This document shows positions 31,213 to 39,504 of a stretch of 64,000 nucleotides of DNA, in pieces; position 1 is the first letter of the stretch, and each line of letters begins with the position of its first letter. Source of the stretch: Allobosea sp. Leaf344 (GTDB lineage Bacteria > Pseudomonadota > Alphaproteobacteria > Rhizobiales > Beijerinckiaceae); NCBI RefSeq assembly GCF_001426225.1, contig NZ_LMRT01000013.1, positions 327,647 to 391,646 of the forward strand. Reading direction: 5' to 3'. The notes under the pieces are model-generated. The model searched no databases, had not been told where the DNA came from, and saw only the letters and a list, made by a program, of their open reading frames with translations. Both the position numbers and the translations under genes were made by a program.

Positions 31213-31296
31213 GTAGCCTGTTGTAACTCGAACGGCGGCGCTTCCCCGCACAAGGAAGTTGCAGGCCCTGAATGGATGAGGCATTGCGACGAGGCT

Positions 31297-31372
31297 GGGG
31301 GCGTCGCCAAGTGGTTAAGGCCGTCCGCTCATAACGGATTTACCGCAGGTTCGAATCCTGCCGCCCCCACCA
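31297..31372 (+). tRNA. tRNA with CAT anticodon, probably tRNA-Ile2 (lysidine type)
   Basis: A complete 76-base cloverleaf including an encoded CCA. The acceptor stem pairs GGGGGCG with CGCCCCC, the D arm is GCC-AAGTGGTTAA-GGC, the anticodon stem-loop is GTCCG-CTCATAA-CGGAT, and the T arm is GCAGG-TTCGAAT-CCTGC. The anticodon is CAT. The D arm and stems do not look like initiator or the usual elongator tRNA-Met of this group, so I favour the isoleucine tRNA whose C34 is modified to lysidine; elongator Met is the alternative. Confidence 0.9.
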
Positions 31373-31432
31373 ATCTGCCCTCGAACCTGCCCTCGGCTGC
31401 CCTAAGCTATTGATCTGGGCGGTCTGCCATGG

Positions 31433-31480
31433 CCGCTCATAACGGTCTGGTTGCAGGTTCGAATCCTGCCGCCCCCACCA
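31433..31480 (+). repeat. Degenerate copy of the 3' half of the tRNA (possible att remnant)
   Basis: The 28 bases at 31453-31480 exactly repeat the tRNA's T arm, acceptor strand and CCA (31345-31372), and CCGCTCATAACGG of the anticodon arm is repeated just before. No D arm or 5' acceptor strand pairs with it, so it is not a working tRNA. A duplicated tRNA 3' end is what site-specific integration at a tRNA leaves behind. The rest of the gap to 31635 holds nothing that I recognise. Confidence 0.75.
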
Positions 31481-31635
31481 TCTCCGCCACGTGACCACAG
31501 ATCTTCCGCCCGGCGCTTCAGCTCTGCTGCGGATCGGCTCTGGAACGGAATTCCAACTTTCGCCATGATCCGTTAAGCATCGCGCGGGGGGCCTCGCCCC
31601 CTCGACCCGCCGCGAGAGGGCAGTAGCAGCCGGCC

Positions 31636-32901
31636 ATGGATGAAACCGTCGTGACCAGACGGCGCGTCTATCATGTCGCGGGGTTCGATCCCGAGCCGCC
31701 GCTGGCGGTGCATGCGCGTTTCAGCCGCGGGCTCGGCCGGTTCGGCGCGGTCTGGTCGGTGTCGACCGAGGTGACGCAGCCCGTGGTCGAGGACGACCGA
31801 GCGCGCTGGCGCATCACCAGCGACGGGCCCGGCTGGCATAATGAGGCGGAGTTCCATCTGTTCCGCTGGGACGATCGGATCACGGCGCTGCATCGCAGGC
31901 CGCTGTGGCGGCGCATCCCGGAAGGAGCTTTGGCGCTCGCGGATTTCGTGACGGGCGGGGCGCTCTGGGGCTATTTCAGGCATAGCTGGCGCTACGCGCT
32001 GTTCTTCCTGTTTCCGGTGCTCGCTTTCCTCGGCATCCTCGCGCTGGCCGCCTTCATCGGCGTGCTGGCGGCGGGCTGGAGCGGCTCAGCGCTCATCGGC
32101 GGCGCGCTCGGCCTGGCGGCGCTGCTCGGCTTGTTCCTGCTGGCGCAGCGCCACATCCATCTCGGCCTGCTCTTCGACGACTGGATCTTCGCGCGCCACG
32201 TGATGCGCGGCCGGCAGGACGAGCTCGACGGGCGCATCCTCGCCGCCGGGGCCGATCTCGCCGCCGCCGCGCGATCGGGCGATTGCGACGAGGTGGTGGT
32301 GATCGCCCATAGTCTCGGCGCGGTGCTGGCGGTGCAGATCGTCGACGCCGCCATCCGGCACGAGGCCGAGGCCGGTCGCCCGCCACCGCGCCTGACTCTG
32401 CTGACGGTCGGCTCGTCGATCCTGAAACTGGGGCTGCACCGCGCCGCGAAGCGGCTGCGGGATGCGCTCGCGCGGGTCTCCGCCTGCGAGAGCGTGTTCT
32501 GGGCCGATGTCCAGGCCCGCTCGGATCTGATCAATTTTTACACCCGCGACCCCATGGCCGCGATGGGGATGCCGGGGCGCGCATCGCCGCTCGTCAAGCC
32601 GATCAGCCTGCGCAGGCTGCTCAGCCCGGAGCGCTACGGGGCGATCCGGATGAATCCCTACAAGGTGCATTGCCTGTTCGTCAGGGCCAATGACCGGCGC
32701 GCCGCCTATGATTACTTCATGCTGGTCTGCGGTCCGCTGCGCGCGGAGACGCTGATCCGGGCGCAGGAGGGCGCGATGGGCTTGATCGGCGCCGATGGTC
32801 AGCTATGCCGGGTGCCGGCCTGTGACGGCGGCGCCGTCCCGGCACCGGCCGATGCCCGGCTCGACGCAGGCGCCAAGATCGCCGGAACGGATGGACCATG
32901 A
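31636..32901 (+). CDS. Membrane protein with alpha/beta-hydrolase-like domain
   Basis: A 421-residue protein. After a soluble N-terminus, two hydrophobic helices occur at about residues 115-165 (ALFFLFPVLAFLGILALAAF and LIGGALGLAALLGLFLLA). The following cytosolic part has VVVIAHSLGAVLAVQIVDAA, which looks like a hydrolase nucleophile elbow (A-H-S-L-G), and a nearby LTLLTVGSS strand. Lipase/esterase activity is possible but the substrate is not evident. Its stop overlaps the start of the next gene by four bases, indicating co-translation with an ICMT-like methyltransferase. Confidence 0.68.
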   Translation: MDETVVTRRRVYHVAGFDPEPPLAVHARFSRGLGRFGAVWSVSTEVTQPVVEDDRARWRITSDGPGWHNEAEFHLFRWDDRITALHRRPLWRRIPEGALALADFVTGGALWGYFRHSWRYALFFLFPVLAFLGILALAAFIGVLAAGWSGSALIGGALGLAALLGLFLLAQRHIHLGLLFDDWIFARHVMRGRQDELDGRILAAGADLAAAARSGDCDEVVVIAHSLGAVLAVQIVDAAIRHEAEAGRPPPRLTLLTVGSSILKLGLHRAAKRLRDALARVSACESVFWADVQARSDLINFYTRDPMAAMGMPGRASPLVKPISLRRLLSPERYGAIRMNPYKVHCLFVRANDRRAAYDYFMLVCGPLRAETLIRAQEGAMGLIGADGQLCRVPACDGGAVPAPADARLDAGAKIAGTDGP

Positions 32902-33479
32902 CCCTCACCGTCGCAAAGATCATCTACGTCCTGCTGGCCGTCGGCTGGTACGTCATCCGCATCCCTCATGAGCGTCGGGCGAGGAAGACGCCGGTGGCGC
33001 GCAGCGCGCGCGGGCTGCGGGAGATCGTGCTGCTGTCGATCTCCTTCGCGGGGCTGGGGCTGATCCCTTTCATCTATGTCGTCACCGGCGCGTTCAAATT
33101 CGCCAATTACCCGTTCCAGCCGCTGCATGCCTGGCTCGGCGCGCTGGTCGCCGCCGGCTCGCTGCTGCTGTTCCACAAGACGCACCGGGCGCTGGGGCGC
33201 AACTGGTCGGTCTCGCTCGACCTGCGCGACAGCCATAAGCTGGTGACCCATGGCGTCTATCGCTATGTGCGCCACCCGATGTACTCGGCCTTCTGGCTGT
33301 GGGCGATCGCCCAGGCGCTGCTGCTGCCGAATTTCGTGGCGGGCTTTTCCGGCCTGCTCGGCTTCGGGACGCTGTATCTTCTGCGCGTCGGCCAGGAAGA
33401 ACAGTTGATGATCGAGGGATTCGGCGCGGAATATACCGACTATATGTCGCGGACCGGGCGAGTCATTCCCTGGCTTTGA
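32898..33479 (+). CDS. Isoprenylcysteine carboxyl methyltransferase-family membrane protein
   Basis: A 193-residue membrane protein with about four to five helices. The C-terminal half has the family's SAM-binding pattern, HKLVTHGVYRYVRHPMYSAF, followed by EEQLMIEGFGAEYTDYM. Bacterial members methylate unknown lipids or small substrates. The ATG overlaps the stop of the preceding hydrolase-like gene (ATGA at 32898-32901), so the pair may act on the same membrane substrate. A 279-base gap follows, in which I see only a probable promoter region for the small lipoprotein gene. Confidence 0.88.
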   Translation: MTLTVAKIIYVLLAVGWYVIRIPHERRARKTPVARSARGLREIVLLSISFAGLGLIPFIYVVTGAFKFANYPFQPLHAWLGALVAAGSLLLFHKTHRALGRNWSVSLDLRDSHKLVTHGVYRYVRHPMYSAFWLWAIAQALLLPNFVAGFSGLLGFGTLYLLRVGQEEQLMIEGFGAEYTDYMSRTGRVIPWL

Positions 33480-33758
33480 TCAAACCTTACCCGGAGTCGG
33501 GCCCCGCACCCTGTGGTCTCTCGGGGCTGAGCCGTAAAACTTTCGCAGCGGCAGGAAACCAACATACCGATCGCGCGTTGGGGTGGCTGATGACAAGGCT
33601 AGGGGACTCTTTGGCTAATTTTCCTCAACAATGCAGAAACCGTCCTTTGTCGTTTGAACGGTGGGCTATGTTGCAATTTCGCACTAGATGCCCGAGTCAT
33701 TTCATGGATAGGGTTGACCGCTCGGCAACTCTAGATTCTGAGCAGAAAGGTTGATCAC

Positions 33759-33902
33759 ATGAAGAAGTTTCTCGTCGTCGCTGTGTCGCTGACCATGCTG
33801 GGCGCATCGGTTGGTGGCTGCGCCTCCGTCGGCAAGGGCAAGGGCAAGGGCAAGGCTCCGGCCGCTGCTCCGATCTCGGCTCCGATCGTCACCAAGGGCT
33901 GA
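33759..33902 (+). CDS. 47-residue lipoprotein with GK repeat
   Basis: A very short gene that encodes a signal sequence with a lipobox (MKKFLVVAVSLTMLGASVGG before Cys21), then ASVGKGKGKGKAPAAAP and a short Pro/Ala-rich tail ending IVTKG. Lipidation at Cys21 would leave about 27 residues on the outer or inner membrane. GAAAGG stands 9 bases before the ATG, and a strong terminator follows 16 bases after the stop, so it is an independent, probably well-expressed unit. The GGCAAG repeats (33833-33856) encode the GK run. Function unknown; it resembles entericidin-type small lipoproteins only in size. Confidence 0.8.
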   Translation: MKKFLVVAVSLTMLGASVGGCASVGKGKGKGKAPAAAPISAPIVTKG

Positions 33903-33916
33903 TAGCCCTTCACGAC

Positions 33917-33951
33917 TAAATACGGCCGGCTCTGCCGGCCGTATTTTATTT
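33917..33951 (+). terminator. Rho-independent terminator after the small lipoprotein gene
   Basis: A perfect 13-base stem (AAATACGGCCGGC and GCCGGCCGTATTT) with a TCT loop, followed by TATTTT, begins 15 bases after the lipoprotein stop. One of the strongest hairpins in the window. Confidence 0.92.
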
Positions 33952-34037
33952 TCCAACAAGCGACACATTCTGGCCATTCATGCGTTGTGCTAGACTGCGG
34001 GCTGGGGCCTTCCTGTCTCTTGAATGGAGTTCACGCT

Positions 34038-34736
34038 GTGAGTTCGAATCTGGCTGAACGTCTGCGTCTCGGCGCCATCGCCGCCTGCGCTGCCGGAGCA
34101 ATGCTCCTCTTCGGACAGGGACCGGCGGCCGCGGAGCAATCCGGGCAGATCCACCTCGCCAATCAGTCGCGCGGCAAGGTGCACCGGCAGGCCGCACGCC
34201 AGCCGGAGCGCGCAGGCAAGCAATATTTCGTCGAGTTCCGCGCGCGCCACGCGCTGAGCTACGGCCATACCTTCCTCGTCCATGGCAAGCTCAACGCCAA
34301 TGGCGAAGTCGGCCAGGTGACGGCCGCCCAGGTGGCGGGGCTGCATCCAGCGGGCGACGGTCCGCAGCTCTGGTCGGTGGGCCATGTCGTGCCGGTTCCG
34401 GCCGAGACCGGCGCCAGCGATGGCGATACCGAGGACGAGTACATGTCCGCCAGCTTCCGTGTGCTGCTGGACGAGCCGACCTATCGGCGCGTCGCCGCGC
34501 ATATCCGGCAGAAGCAGGCCAAGCCGTCGATGTGGCACGCGGTGCTCTACAACTGCAACACCTGGGTCGCCGAAGTCGCCCATTACATGGGCCTGCAGGC
34601 GCCGGGCAACAATCTGCTCTACCCCGCGGATTTCATCAATACGATGAAGCAGATGAACGGTGGTACCGCAACGGTGGAAAGCCCCGCCGCACCCGCGGTC
34701 ATCGAGAACGAGACGCCGGCGAGTTTTCGCGACTGA
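34038..34736 (+). CDS. Secreted protein, possible NlpC/papain-like fold
   Basis: A 232-residue exported protein. A signal peptide (LGAIAACAAGAMLLFGQGPA ending AAA) is visible. The mature part contains HALSYGHTFLVHGKLN, a central acidic segment, and WHAVLYNCNTWVAEVAHYMGL. The His segment plus the NC motif resembles circularly permuted papain-like (LRAT/DUF4105-style) proteins, with Cys in YNCNTW as a candidate nucleophile; this is a fold guess. The GTG at 34038, eight bases after GGAG, is preferred to an ATG at 33987. A terminator follows. Confidence 0.7.
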   Translation: MSSNLAERLRLGAIAACAAGAMLLFGQGPAAAEQSGQIHLANQSRGKVHRQAARQPERAGKQYFVEFRARHALSYGHTFLVHGKLNANGEVGQVTAAQVAGLHPAGDGPQLWSVGHVVPVPAETGASDGDTEDEYMSASFRVLLDEPTYRRVAAHIRQKQAKPSMWHAVLYNCNTWVAEVAHYMGLQAPGNNLLYPADFINTMKQMNGGTATVESPAAPAVIENETPASFRD

Positions 34737-34763
34737 GAGCGCGGCCCCCGGCTCCCGCCCATG

Positions 34764-34793
34764 AAAAAGCCGCCTCTCGGGGCGGCTTTTTTG
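34764..34793 (+). terminator. Rho-independent terminator
   Basis: AAAAAGCCGCC, a TCTCGG-type loop and GGCGGCTTTTTT form a hairpin with A and T tracts on its sides, so it can serve both this gene and the convergent L,D-transpeptidase gene. Confidence 0.88.
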
Positions 34794-34817
34794 CGTCCGG
34801 AGGCCTGTCGGCCGGGT

Positions 34818-35312
34818 TCAGCGCTTGACGGTGACGGGCGTGCCGACGGCGACGCGGTCGAAGAGATCGACGATGTCCTCGTTGAGCATGCGGATGCAGC
34901 CATAGGAGGCGAATTTGCCGATCGATTCCGGCCGGTTCGTCCCGTGGATCGCGTATTGCCCACCGCCGGAGAGGGTGAGGGCGCGCATCCCCATCGGGTT
35001 GTTGGGCGCGCCGCCCGGGATCACGTCGGGCAGTTTCGGATTGTCGCGCTTGATCTCCTCGGGCGGCGACCAGGCCGGCTGGACATGCTTGCCGTCGACC
35101 GCGACCGTGCCGATCCACTGCTTGTCCGGACGCCCGACCGCGACCTTGTAGCGGATCGCCCGCCCGCCGGGCTGGATGAGGTAGAGGCTGCGCTCCTTGG
35201 TGGAGATGATGATCTCGCCCGGCTCCGCCTTCCCCTTATAGGAGACCTCCTCGCGCGCCATGGCGGGACCGGCGACCATGAGCGCCAGAACGATAGCACT
35301 AGTCCGAAGCAT
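34818..35312 (-). CDS. L,D-transpeptidase (YkuD domain), exported
   Basis: A 164-residue exported enzyme that forms 3-3 cross-links or attaches proteins to peptidoglycan. A signal peptide (LRTSAIVLALMVAGPAMA) precedes the YkuD domain, which has the catalytic block AIHGTNRPESIG and FASYGCIRMLNEDI (His and Cys; SYGC instead of SHGC). MGMRALTLS is the usual preceding strand. The ATG at 35312 gives the signal peptide; the open frame runs much further but is not coding. Convergent with the gene at 34038. Confidence 0.92.
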   Translation of the reverse strand: MLRTSAIVLALMVAGPAMAREEVSYKGKAEPGEIIISTKERSLYLIQPGGRAIRYKVAVGRPDKQWIGTVAVDGKHVQPAWSPPEEIKRDNPKLPDVIPGGAPNNPMGMRALTLSGGGQYAIHGTNRPESIGKFASYGCIRMLNEDIVDLFDRVAVGTPVTVKR

Positions 35313-35840
35313 CGACCTTCCAACCCTCCACATGCCGCCAGCCCGCCGACCCTGCCCCGAATTGCAGCGAAAGCCTGCAAGCCGAGATCGGCCATGGTCT
35401 GCGTCCGACCTTAGATGAGGCCCTGTTCCTACTGTGTTTTCAAGGCGCAACGCAAGATCCCGCCGCGGGTTTCGGCGCGGCTGACTGAAGGATTCGAGAT
35501 CATATTTAAGTGATCCCTGCGCAGCGCCCCGCCAAGAGCCGCCGCGCGCCTCGGCCCTCGAACGCAATTCGCGGCTTGCCATCGCGAGCCTGCCCGGCAG
35601 CTTGGACCGCGTGGCGGCGGCGGCCCAGGCTTCTGTCGTGGCGAGGGGGGGCCTGACCACCGGGCTCACACTCCTATGCCGCTTTGCCACGGAAGCGCGT
35701 TTTCACCGGTGCGGCAGCTTCGGCCGCGATCGGGCCGGGTGAGGCGATCGCGCTGCAATGGCCGCGCCGCGAGAAGCCGCCGGCGCCGCTCCCCGTCATC
35801 GCCCCCGCGGCCAATGTGGTGGATACGACTCCGGGTTAAA
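35313..35840. other. 528-base gap with possible gene remnant
   Basis: No complete gene is seen. Two plus-strand stretches read as protein: from about 35,560 LERNSRLAIASLPGSLDRVA and, in another frame, up to a stop at 35,837-35,839 (KRVFTGAAASAAIGPGEAIA then LQWPRREKPPAPLPVIAP). Neither has a start codon; together they could be one gene broken by a frameshift near 35,655-35,700. The left 200 bases probably hold the L,D-transpeptidase promoter. Confidence 0.35.
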
Positions 35841-36833
35841 TCAGGCGCCGCCGATCAGGATGCCGGCGGCCAGCACCAGGCCGCCGCCGAGCACGACCTG
35901 GAAGGTCGCGCGCAGGAAGGGCGTCTCCATATAGCGGTTCTGGATCCAGACGATGGCCCAGAGCTCGACGAAGACGACGGCCAGGGCGATCGCGGTCGCC
36001 GTCCAGAAATGCGGGATCAGATAGGGCAGGGCGTGTCCGAGCCCGCCCAGCGTCGTCATCACGCCGGAGGCGAGGCCGCGCTTCCAGGGCGCGCCGCGTC
36101 CCGAGAGCTTGCCGTCATCATGCGCCGCCTCGGTGAAGCCCATCGAGATGCCGGCGCCGATCGAGGCCGAGAGCCCGATCAGGAAGGTCGTCCAGGGGTT
36201 CTGCGTCGCGAAGGCGGTCGCGAAGATCGGGGCGAGCGTCGAGACCGAACCATCCATCAGCCCGGCCAGCCCCGGCTGCACCCAGGTCAGCACGAATTGC
36301 TTGCGGGAGGCCAGATCCTCCTGTTCCCGCGGTTCTCCGTCGAGATGGGTCTCGCGCAGCGAGGTGGCGCGGCCGGCATGCCCGGCTTCGGCGGCGGCGA
36401 GCTCGCCCAGCAGCTTGCGGGTGTCGAGATCGGTCGAGCGCCCGGCCGCGGCGACGTAGAAATCGCGCGCCTGCCGCTCCATCTCCTGGGCCTCCTCCCG
36501 CATCCGGTCGAGGCCGAGATTTTCGACCAGCCAGATCGGCTTGCGGGTGTAGAAATCGGCGACATGCTCGCGGCGGAGCGGCAGGATGGTGCTGCCGAAC
36601 CGCTGGCGGTAGCGCTCGATCAGTCTTTCCCGGTGCTGGCTCTCCTCGGCGGCCATGCCGTCGAACACCGCCGCGGATGCGGGGAAATCCTGCCGTAGCT
36701 TGTCGGCATAGATCGCGTAGATCCGGCCATCCTCTTCCTCGGAGGAGATCGCGAGAGCCAACACCTCCTTCTCCGACAGATCGTCGAAGCGCCGCTTTCC
36801 GGTCAGACCCGGCAGGGAAAAGCGCGACAGCAT
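35841..36833 (-). CDS. mbfA: Membrane-bound ferritin-VIT1 fusion, iron exporter MbfA
   Basis: A 330-residue inner-membrane protein joining an N-terminal erythrin/ferritin-like di-iron domain to a C-terminal VIT1/CCC1 transporter. The di-iron helices show ISSEEEDGRIYAIYAD, AAEESQHRERLIERY, and LAAAEAGHAGRATS. The membrane part begins LTWVQPGLAGLMDGSVSTLA, a CCC1 hallmark, and has about five helices. MbfA exports iron and protects against iron and peroxide stress in rhizobia and Agrobacterium. The start at 36833 is fixed by MLSRFSLPGLTGKRRFDDLS; an Irr-type operator lies 15 bases upstream. Confidence 0.93.
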   Translation of the reverse strand: MLSRFSLPGLTGKRRFDDLSEKEVLALAISSEEEDGRIYAIYADKLRQDFPASAAVFDGMAAEESQHRERLIERYRQRFGSTILPLRREHVADFYTRKPIWLVENLGLDRMREEAQEMERQARDFYVAAAGRSTDLDTRKLLGELAAAEAGHAGRATSLRETHLDGEPREQEDLASRKQFVLTWVQPGLAGLMDGSVSTLAPIFATAFATQNPWTTFLIGLSASIGAGISMGFTEAAHDDGKLSGRGAPWKRGLASGVMTTLGGLGHALPYLIPHFWTATAIALAVVFVELWAIVWIQNRYMETPFLRATFQVVLGGGLVLAAGILIGGA

Positions 36834-36847
36834 GGCGGGATCCTTGG

Positions 36848-36862
36848 TTAGAATAATTCTAA
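36848..36862. promoter_or_regulatory. Irr box (iron control element) upstream of mbfA
   Basis: TTAGAATAATTCTAA is a perfect palindrome and fits the iron control element bound by Irr (TTAGAA-N3-TTCTAA core). It is placed 15-29 bases before the mbfA start. Irr represses mbfA under low iron in related bacteria, so the same control is expected here. Confidence 0.8.
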
Positions 36863-36972
36863 GATAATGCGCGCCGCCGGCATCGGCAACCGGGGGCCCA
36901 TCCGCTGCGGGACGGGGCCCCTGCGCGGCTTTGCATGACGCGGCGCGACAGGCTCTGCCATAGTCCGCAGCC

Positions 36973-37863
36973 ATGTCCCAGCCCCACTCGCGCGCCCTGC
37001 TGCTCGTGCCGCTGCTCGGTCTGCTCTGGGGCTTCAACTGGCCGGCGGTGCGGATCGCGCTGGTCGAGATCGCGCCCTGGACCTTGCGCTCGGCCGGGAT
37101 GAGCTTCGCCGGGCTGTGCCTCTTCATGCTGGCGCTGGCGACCGGACAGAGCCTGCGGGTCGAGCGGGCGCAATGGCCGCGCCTCGTCCTCTCCGGCATT
37201 TTGTCGGTGGCGGCGTTCAACGTGCTCATCGCCTTCGCGCAGCTGATGGGCGCCACCTCGCGCATTGCGATCCTGACCTTCACCATGCCGATCTGGGCGA
37301 CGCTGATGGCGCGGCTCTGGCTGCGTGAGCCGCTGGATCGCCGCAAGCTGATCGGCATCGGGCTCGGCTCGGCCGGTCTCACCGTGCTCGGATTGCCGCT
37401 GCTGGCGAGCGGGGGCCTGTCACCGGGCCTGGCGCTCGCGCTGGCGGCCAGCCTGAGCTGGGCGCTCGGCACCATCGTCACCAAGCGCTGGCCGGTCTCG
37501 GCCCCGGCGCTGACGGTCGCGGCCTGGCAGCTCCTGATCGGCGGCTTCGCCGCCGGCTGCGGCATGCTGGTCTTCGAGGGGGTGCCGCAGTTCAAGCCGC
37601 TCACCCAGCGTAGCTGGATCGCGCTCGGCTATCACGTGGTGCTGGCCCAGGCGATGGGCTATTTCATCTGGTTCAGCGTCGTCGCCAGGCTGCCCGCCGG
37701 CCTCGCCAGCATCGGCACGCTGATGGTCCCCGCCGTGGGGGTGCTGGGCTCAGTGCTGTTCCTGTCGGAACGGCCGGAGCTCGGCGACTGGTTCGGGCTC
37801 GTGCTGATCGTCCTGGCCTCGGCATCGGTAATGATCCCGAAATCCTCGGATGAACAGGCGTAA
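36973..37863 (+). CDS. EamA/DMT family exporter
   Basis: A 296-residue inner-membrane transporter with about ten helices in two EamA repeats. Repeat one begins LLGLLWGFNWPAVRIALVEI; repeat two is around SLSWALGTIVTKRW. The end LSERPELGDWFGLVLIVL is typical of the family. Substrate unknown (such proteins export metabolites or amino acids). It is divergent from mbfA with a 139-base shared gap that contains the Irr box, so Irr might influence it too, though the box is closer to mbfA. Confidence 0.9.
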   Translation: MSQPHSRALLLVPLLGLLWGFNWPAVRIALVEIAPWTLRSAGMSFAGLCLFMLALATGQSLRVERAQWPRLVLSGILSVAAFNVLIAFAQLMGATSRIAILTFTMPIWATLMARLWLREPLDRRKLIGIGLGSAGLTVLGLPLLASGGLSPGLALALAASLSWALGTIVTKRWPVSAPALTVAAWQLLIGGFAAGCGMLVFEGVPQFKPLTQRSWIALGYHVVLAQAMGYFIWFSVVARLPAGLASIGTLMVPAVGVLGSVLFLSERPELGDWFGLVLIVLASASVMIPKSSDEQA

Positions 37864-37947
37864 ACTAGGAATATTTCCTTCGTTAACGGCCGCTTTACAC
37901 TGCGTTCACTATACTCCGGCGTCTCGTATCATGGGTCGGCCCGGATC

Positions 37948-39402
37948 ATGCAATCGCTGGCGTTGAAACTTCCCGAGCCCGAGGTCGAGGACGAAGCCGG
38001 CGCGGCCAAGGCCGCCCAGGCGGTCCGCGACATCGCCGGACGTTTCGGCAAGCTCGGCGGCGAGATCACCGATATTTCCGGTCGCATCGGCGATGTCACC
38101 ACCCAGCTCGAGGGCCAGGCCCAGGGGCTGCACCGGGTGCTCGCCGCCGTCGAGCAGGTGACGCGCGCCAACCACGCCATCCAATCGGCGGCGGAAGGGG
38201 CGCAGCAGACCGCGACGATCGTCCGCGGCGGGCTGGAGCGGGTCACGGTCGCGGTCAAGGAAGGGCTGAACGCCGCGCAATCGGATATCGAGGCGCTGTC
38301 GCAGGGCGCGCAGTCGATCTCGCGCGCGCTGTCGGAAGCGGTCGCCGACGCCCATGCCGTGCGCAGCTCCAGCGACGCGATCCAGTCGATCACCCGCGAA
38401 ATCCAGCTGCTCTCGATCAATGCCGGCGTCGAGGCGGCCCGCAGCGGGGTCGCCGGCCGCGGCTTCGCGGTCATCGCCGCGGCGGTGAAGACCCTGGCGG
38501 AGCAGACCCGCGAGGCGACCACGACCAGCGCAAAGCAGCTCGACGCGCTGGTGAAGACCGTCGACGCTCTGGCGCGCCGCAGCGAAGCCAGCGCCGAGAC
38601 GGCGCGGCGGGCCAGCGAAGGCAGCCAGGCGATCGCCCAGCATATCGGCCAGCTCGACCATTTCGGCCGCTCCGTGGTCAGCCTGATCGGCGATATCGAC
38701 GCCATCTCCAGCCCGGCGCGCGAGAGCGGCATCGCCTTCGCACAGGTGTCGCAGGATCTCGCCCGGCTGGTCACCGGCGTCGACCAGTCCAGCGACAATC
38801 TCGAACGGGCGACGCAGCGGACGCAGGCGCTGGTCTCGATCTGCGAGGGGATCCTCGGATCGATCGCCGCCTCCGGCGTCCGCACCGCGCAATCCGAGCT
38901 GATCGAGACCGTGATGGAAACGGCCGCCTCCATCGGGGCGCTGTTCGAACAGGCGGTGACGCGCGGCGAGATCAGCCTGGCCGAGCTGTTCGACGAGGCC
39001 TATCAGCCGATCGCGGGGACCGACCCGCAGCAATTCACGACGCGCTTCCTCGCGCTGACCGACCGGCTGCTGCCGCCGATCCAGGAGCGGCTGCTGACGA
39101 CGAACCGGCGCATCGTCTTCTGCGCCGCGATCGACCGCAACGGTTTCCTGCCGACGCACAACCAGAAGTATTCACAGCCTCAGGGGCGCGATCCGGTCTG
39201 GAACAACGCTAATTGCCGCAATCGCCGCATGTTCAACGACAGGACGGGCCTGGCCGCCGCGCGTAACACCAAGCCCTTCCTCTTGCAGACCTACCGGCGC
39301 GACATGGGCGGCGGCGAGTTCCTGGTCATGGAAGATCTGTCGGCGCCCATCTGGGTCAGGGGCAAGCATTGGGGCGGCTTCCGCTTCGGCCTGAATCTCT
39401 GA
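37948..39402 (+). CDS. icpA: Cytosolic chemoreceptor, IcpA-like
   Basis: A 484-residue methyl-accepting chemotaxis protein without transmembrane segments. A helical signalling part with a divergent hairpin tip (EIQLLSINAGVEAARSG, near residue 152) comes first. The C-terminal third is a sensory domain (LPTHNQKYSQPQGRDPVWN, then FNDRTGLAAARNTKPFLLQT and APIWVRGKHWGGFRFGL) that matches the C-terminal domain of several cytosolic receptors. As first gene of an alphaproteobacterial che operon it matches IcpA of Sinorhizobium. A palindromic AGGAA-TAT-TTCCT lies near 37,868-37,880. Confidence 0.86.
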   Translation: MQSLALKLPEPEVEDEAGAAKAAQAVRDIAGRFGKLGGEITDISGRIGDVTTQLEGQAQGLHRVLAAVEQVTRANHAIQSAAEGAQQTATIVRGGLERVTVAVKEGLNAAQSDIEALSQGAQSISRALSEAVADAHAVRSSSDAIQSITREIQLLSINAGVEAARSGVAGRGFAVIAAAVKTLAEQTREATTTSAKQLDALVKTVDALARRSEASAETARRASEGSQAIAQHIGQLDHFGRSVVSLIGDIDAISSPARESGIAFAQVSQDLARLVTGVDQSSDNLERATQRTQALVSICEGILGSIAASGVRTAQSELIETVMETAASIGALFEQAVTRGEISLAELFDEAYQPIAGTDPQQFTTRFLALTDRLLPPIQERLLTTNRRIVFCAAIDRNGFLPTHNQKYSQPQGRDPVWNNANCRNRRMFNDRTGLAAARNTKPFLLQTYRRDMGGGEFLVMEDLSAPIWVRGKHWGGFRFGLNL

Positions 39403-39504
39403 GACCGGATTGGCAGCGTATTAACGTGTGACGGCTAGGGTGGTGCTCAGGAAGGGCCGGTGACGCCGGCCAGTGTCGCGTTCGTGAGTGTCTGAGTTGC
39501 CGTC

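Noticed and set aside
31433..31480. A second functional tRNA
   Set aside because: The D arm and 5' acceptor strand do not form, so it is a partial copy.
33833..33856. Short tandem GGCAAG repeats, possible CRISPR-like or regulatory repeat
   Set aside because: They are in frame in the small lipoprotein gene and encode its GK run; units are too short for CRISPR.
34818..35690. Long N-terminus for the L,D-transpeptidase
   Set aside because: The signal peptide starts at 35,312; sequence beyond is Arg/Pro-rich and unconserved.
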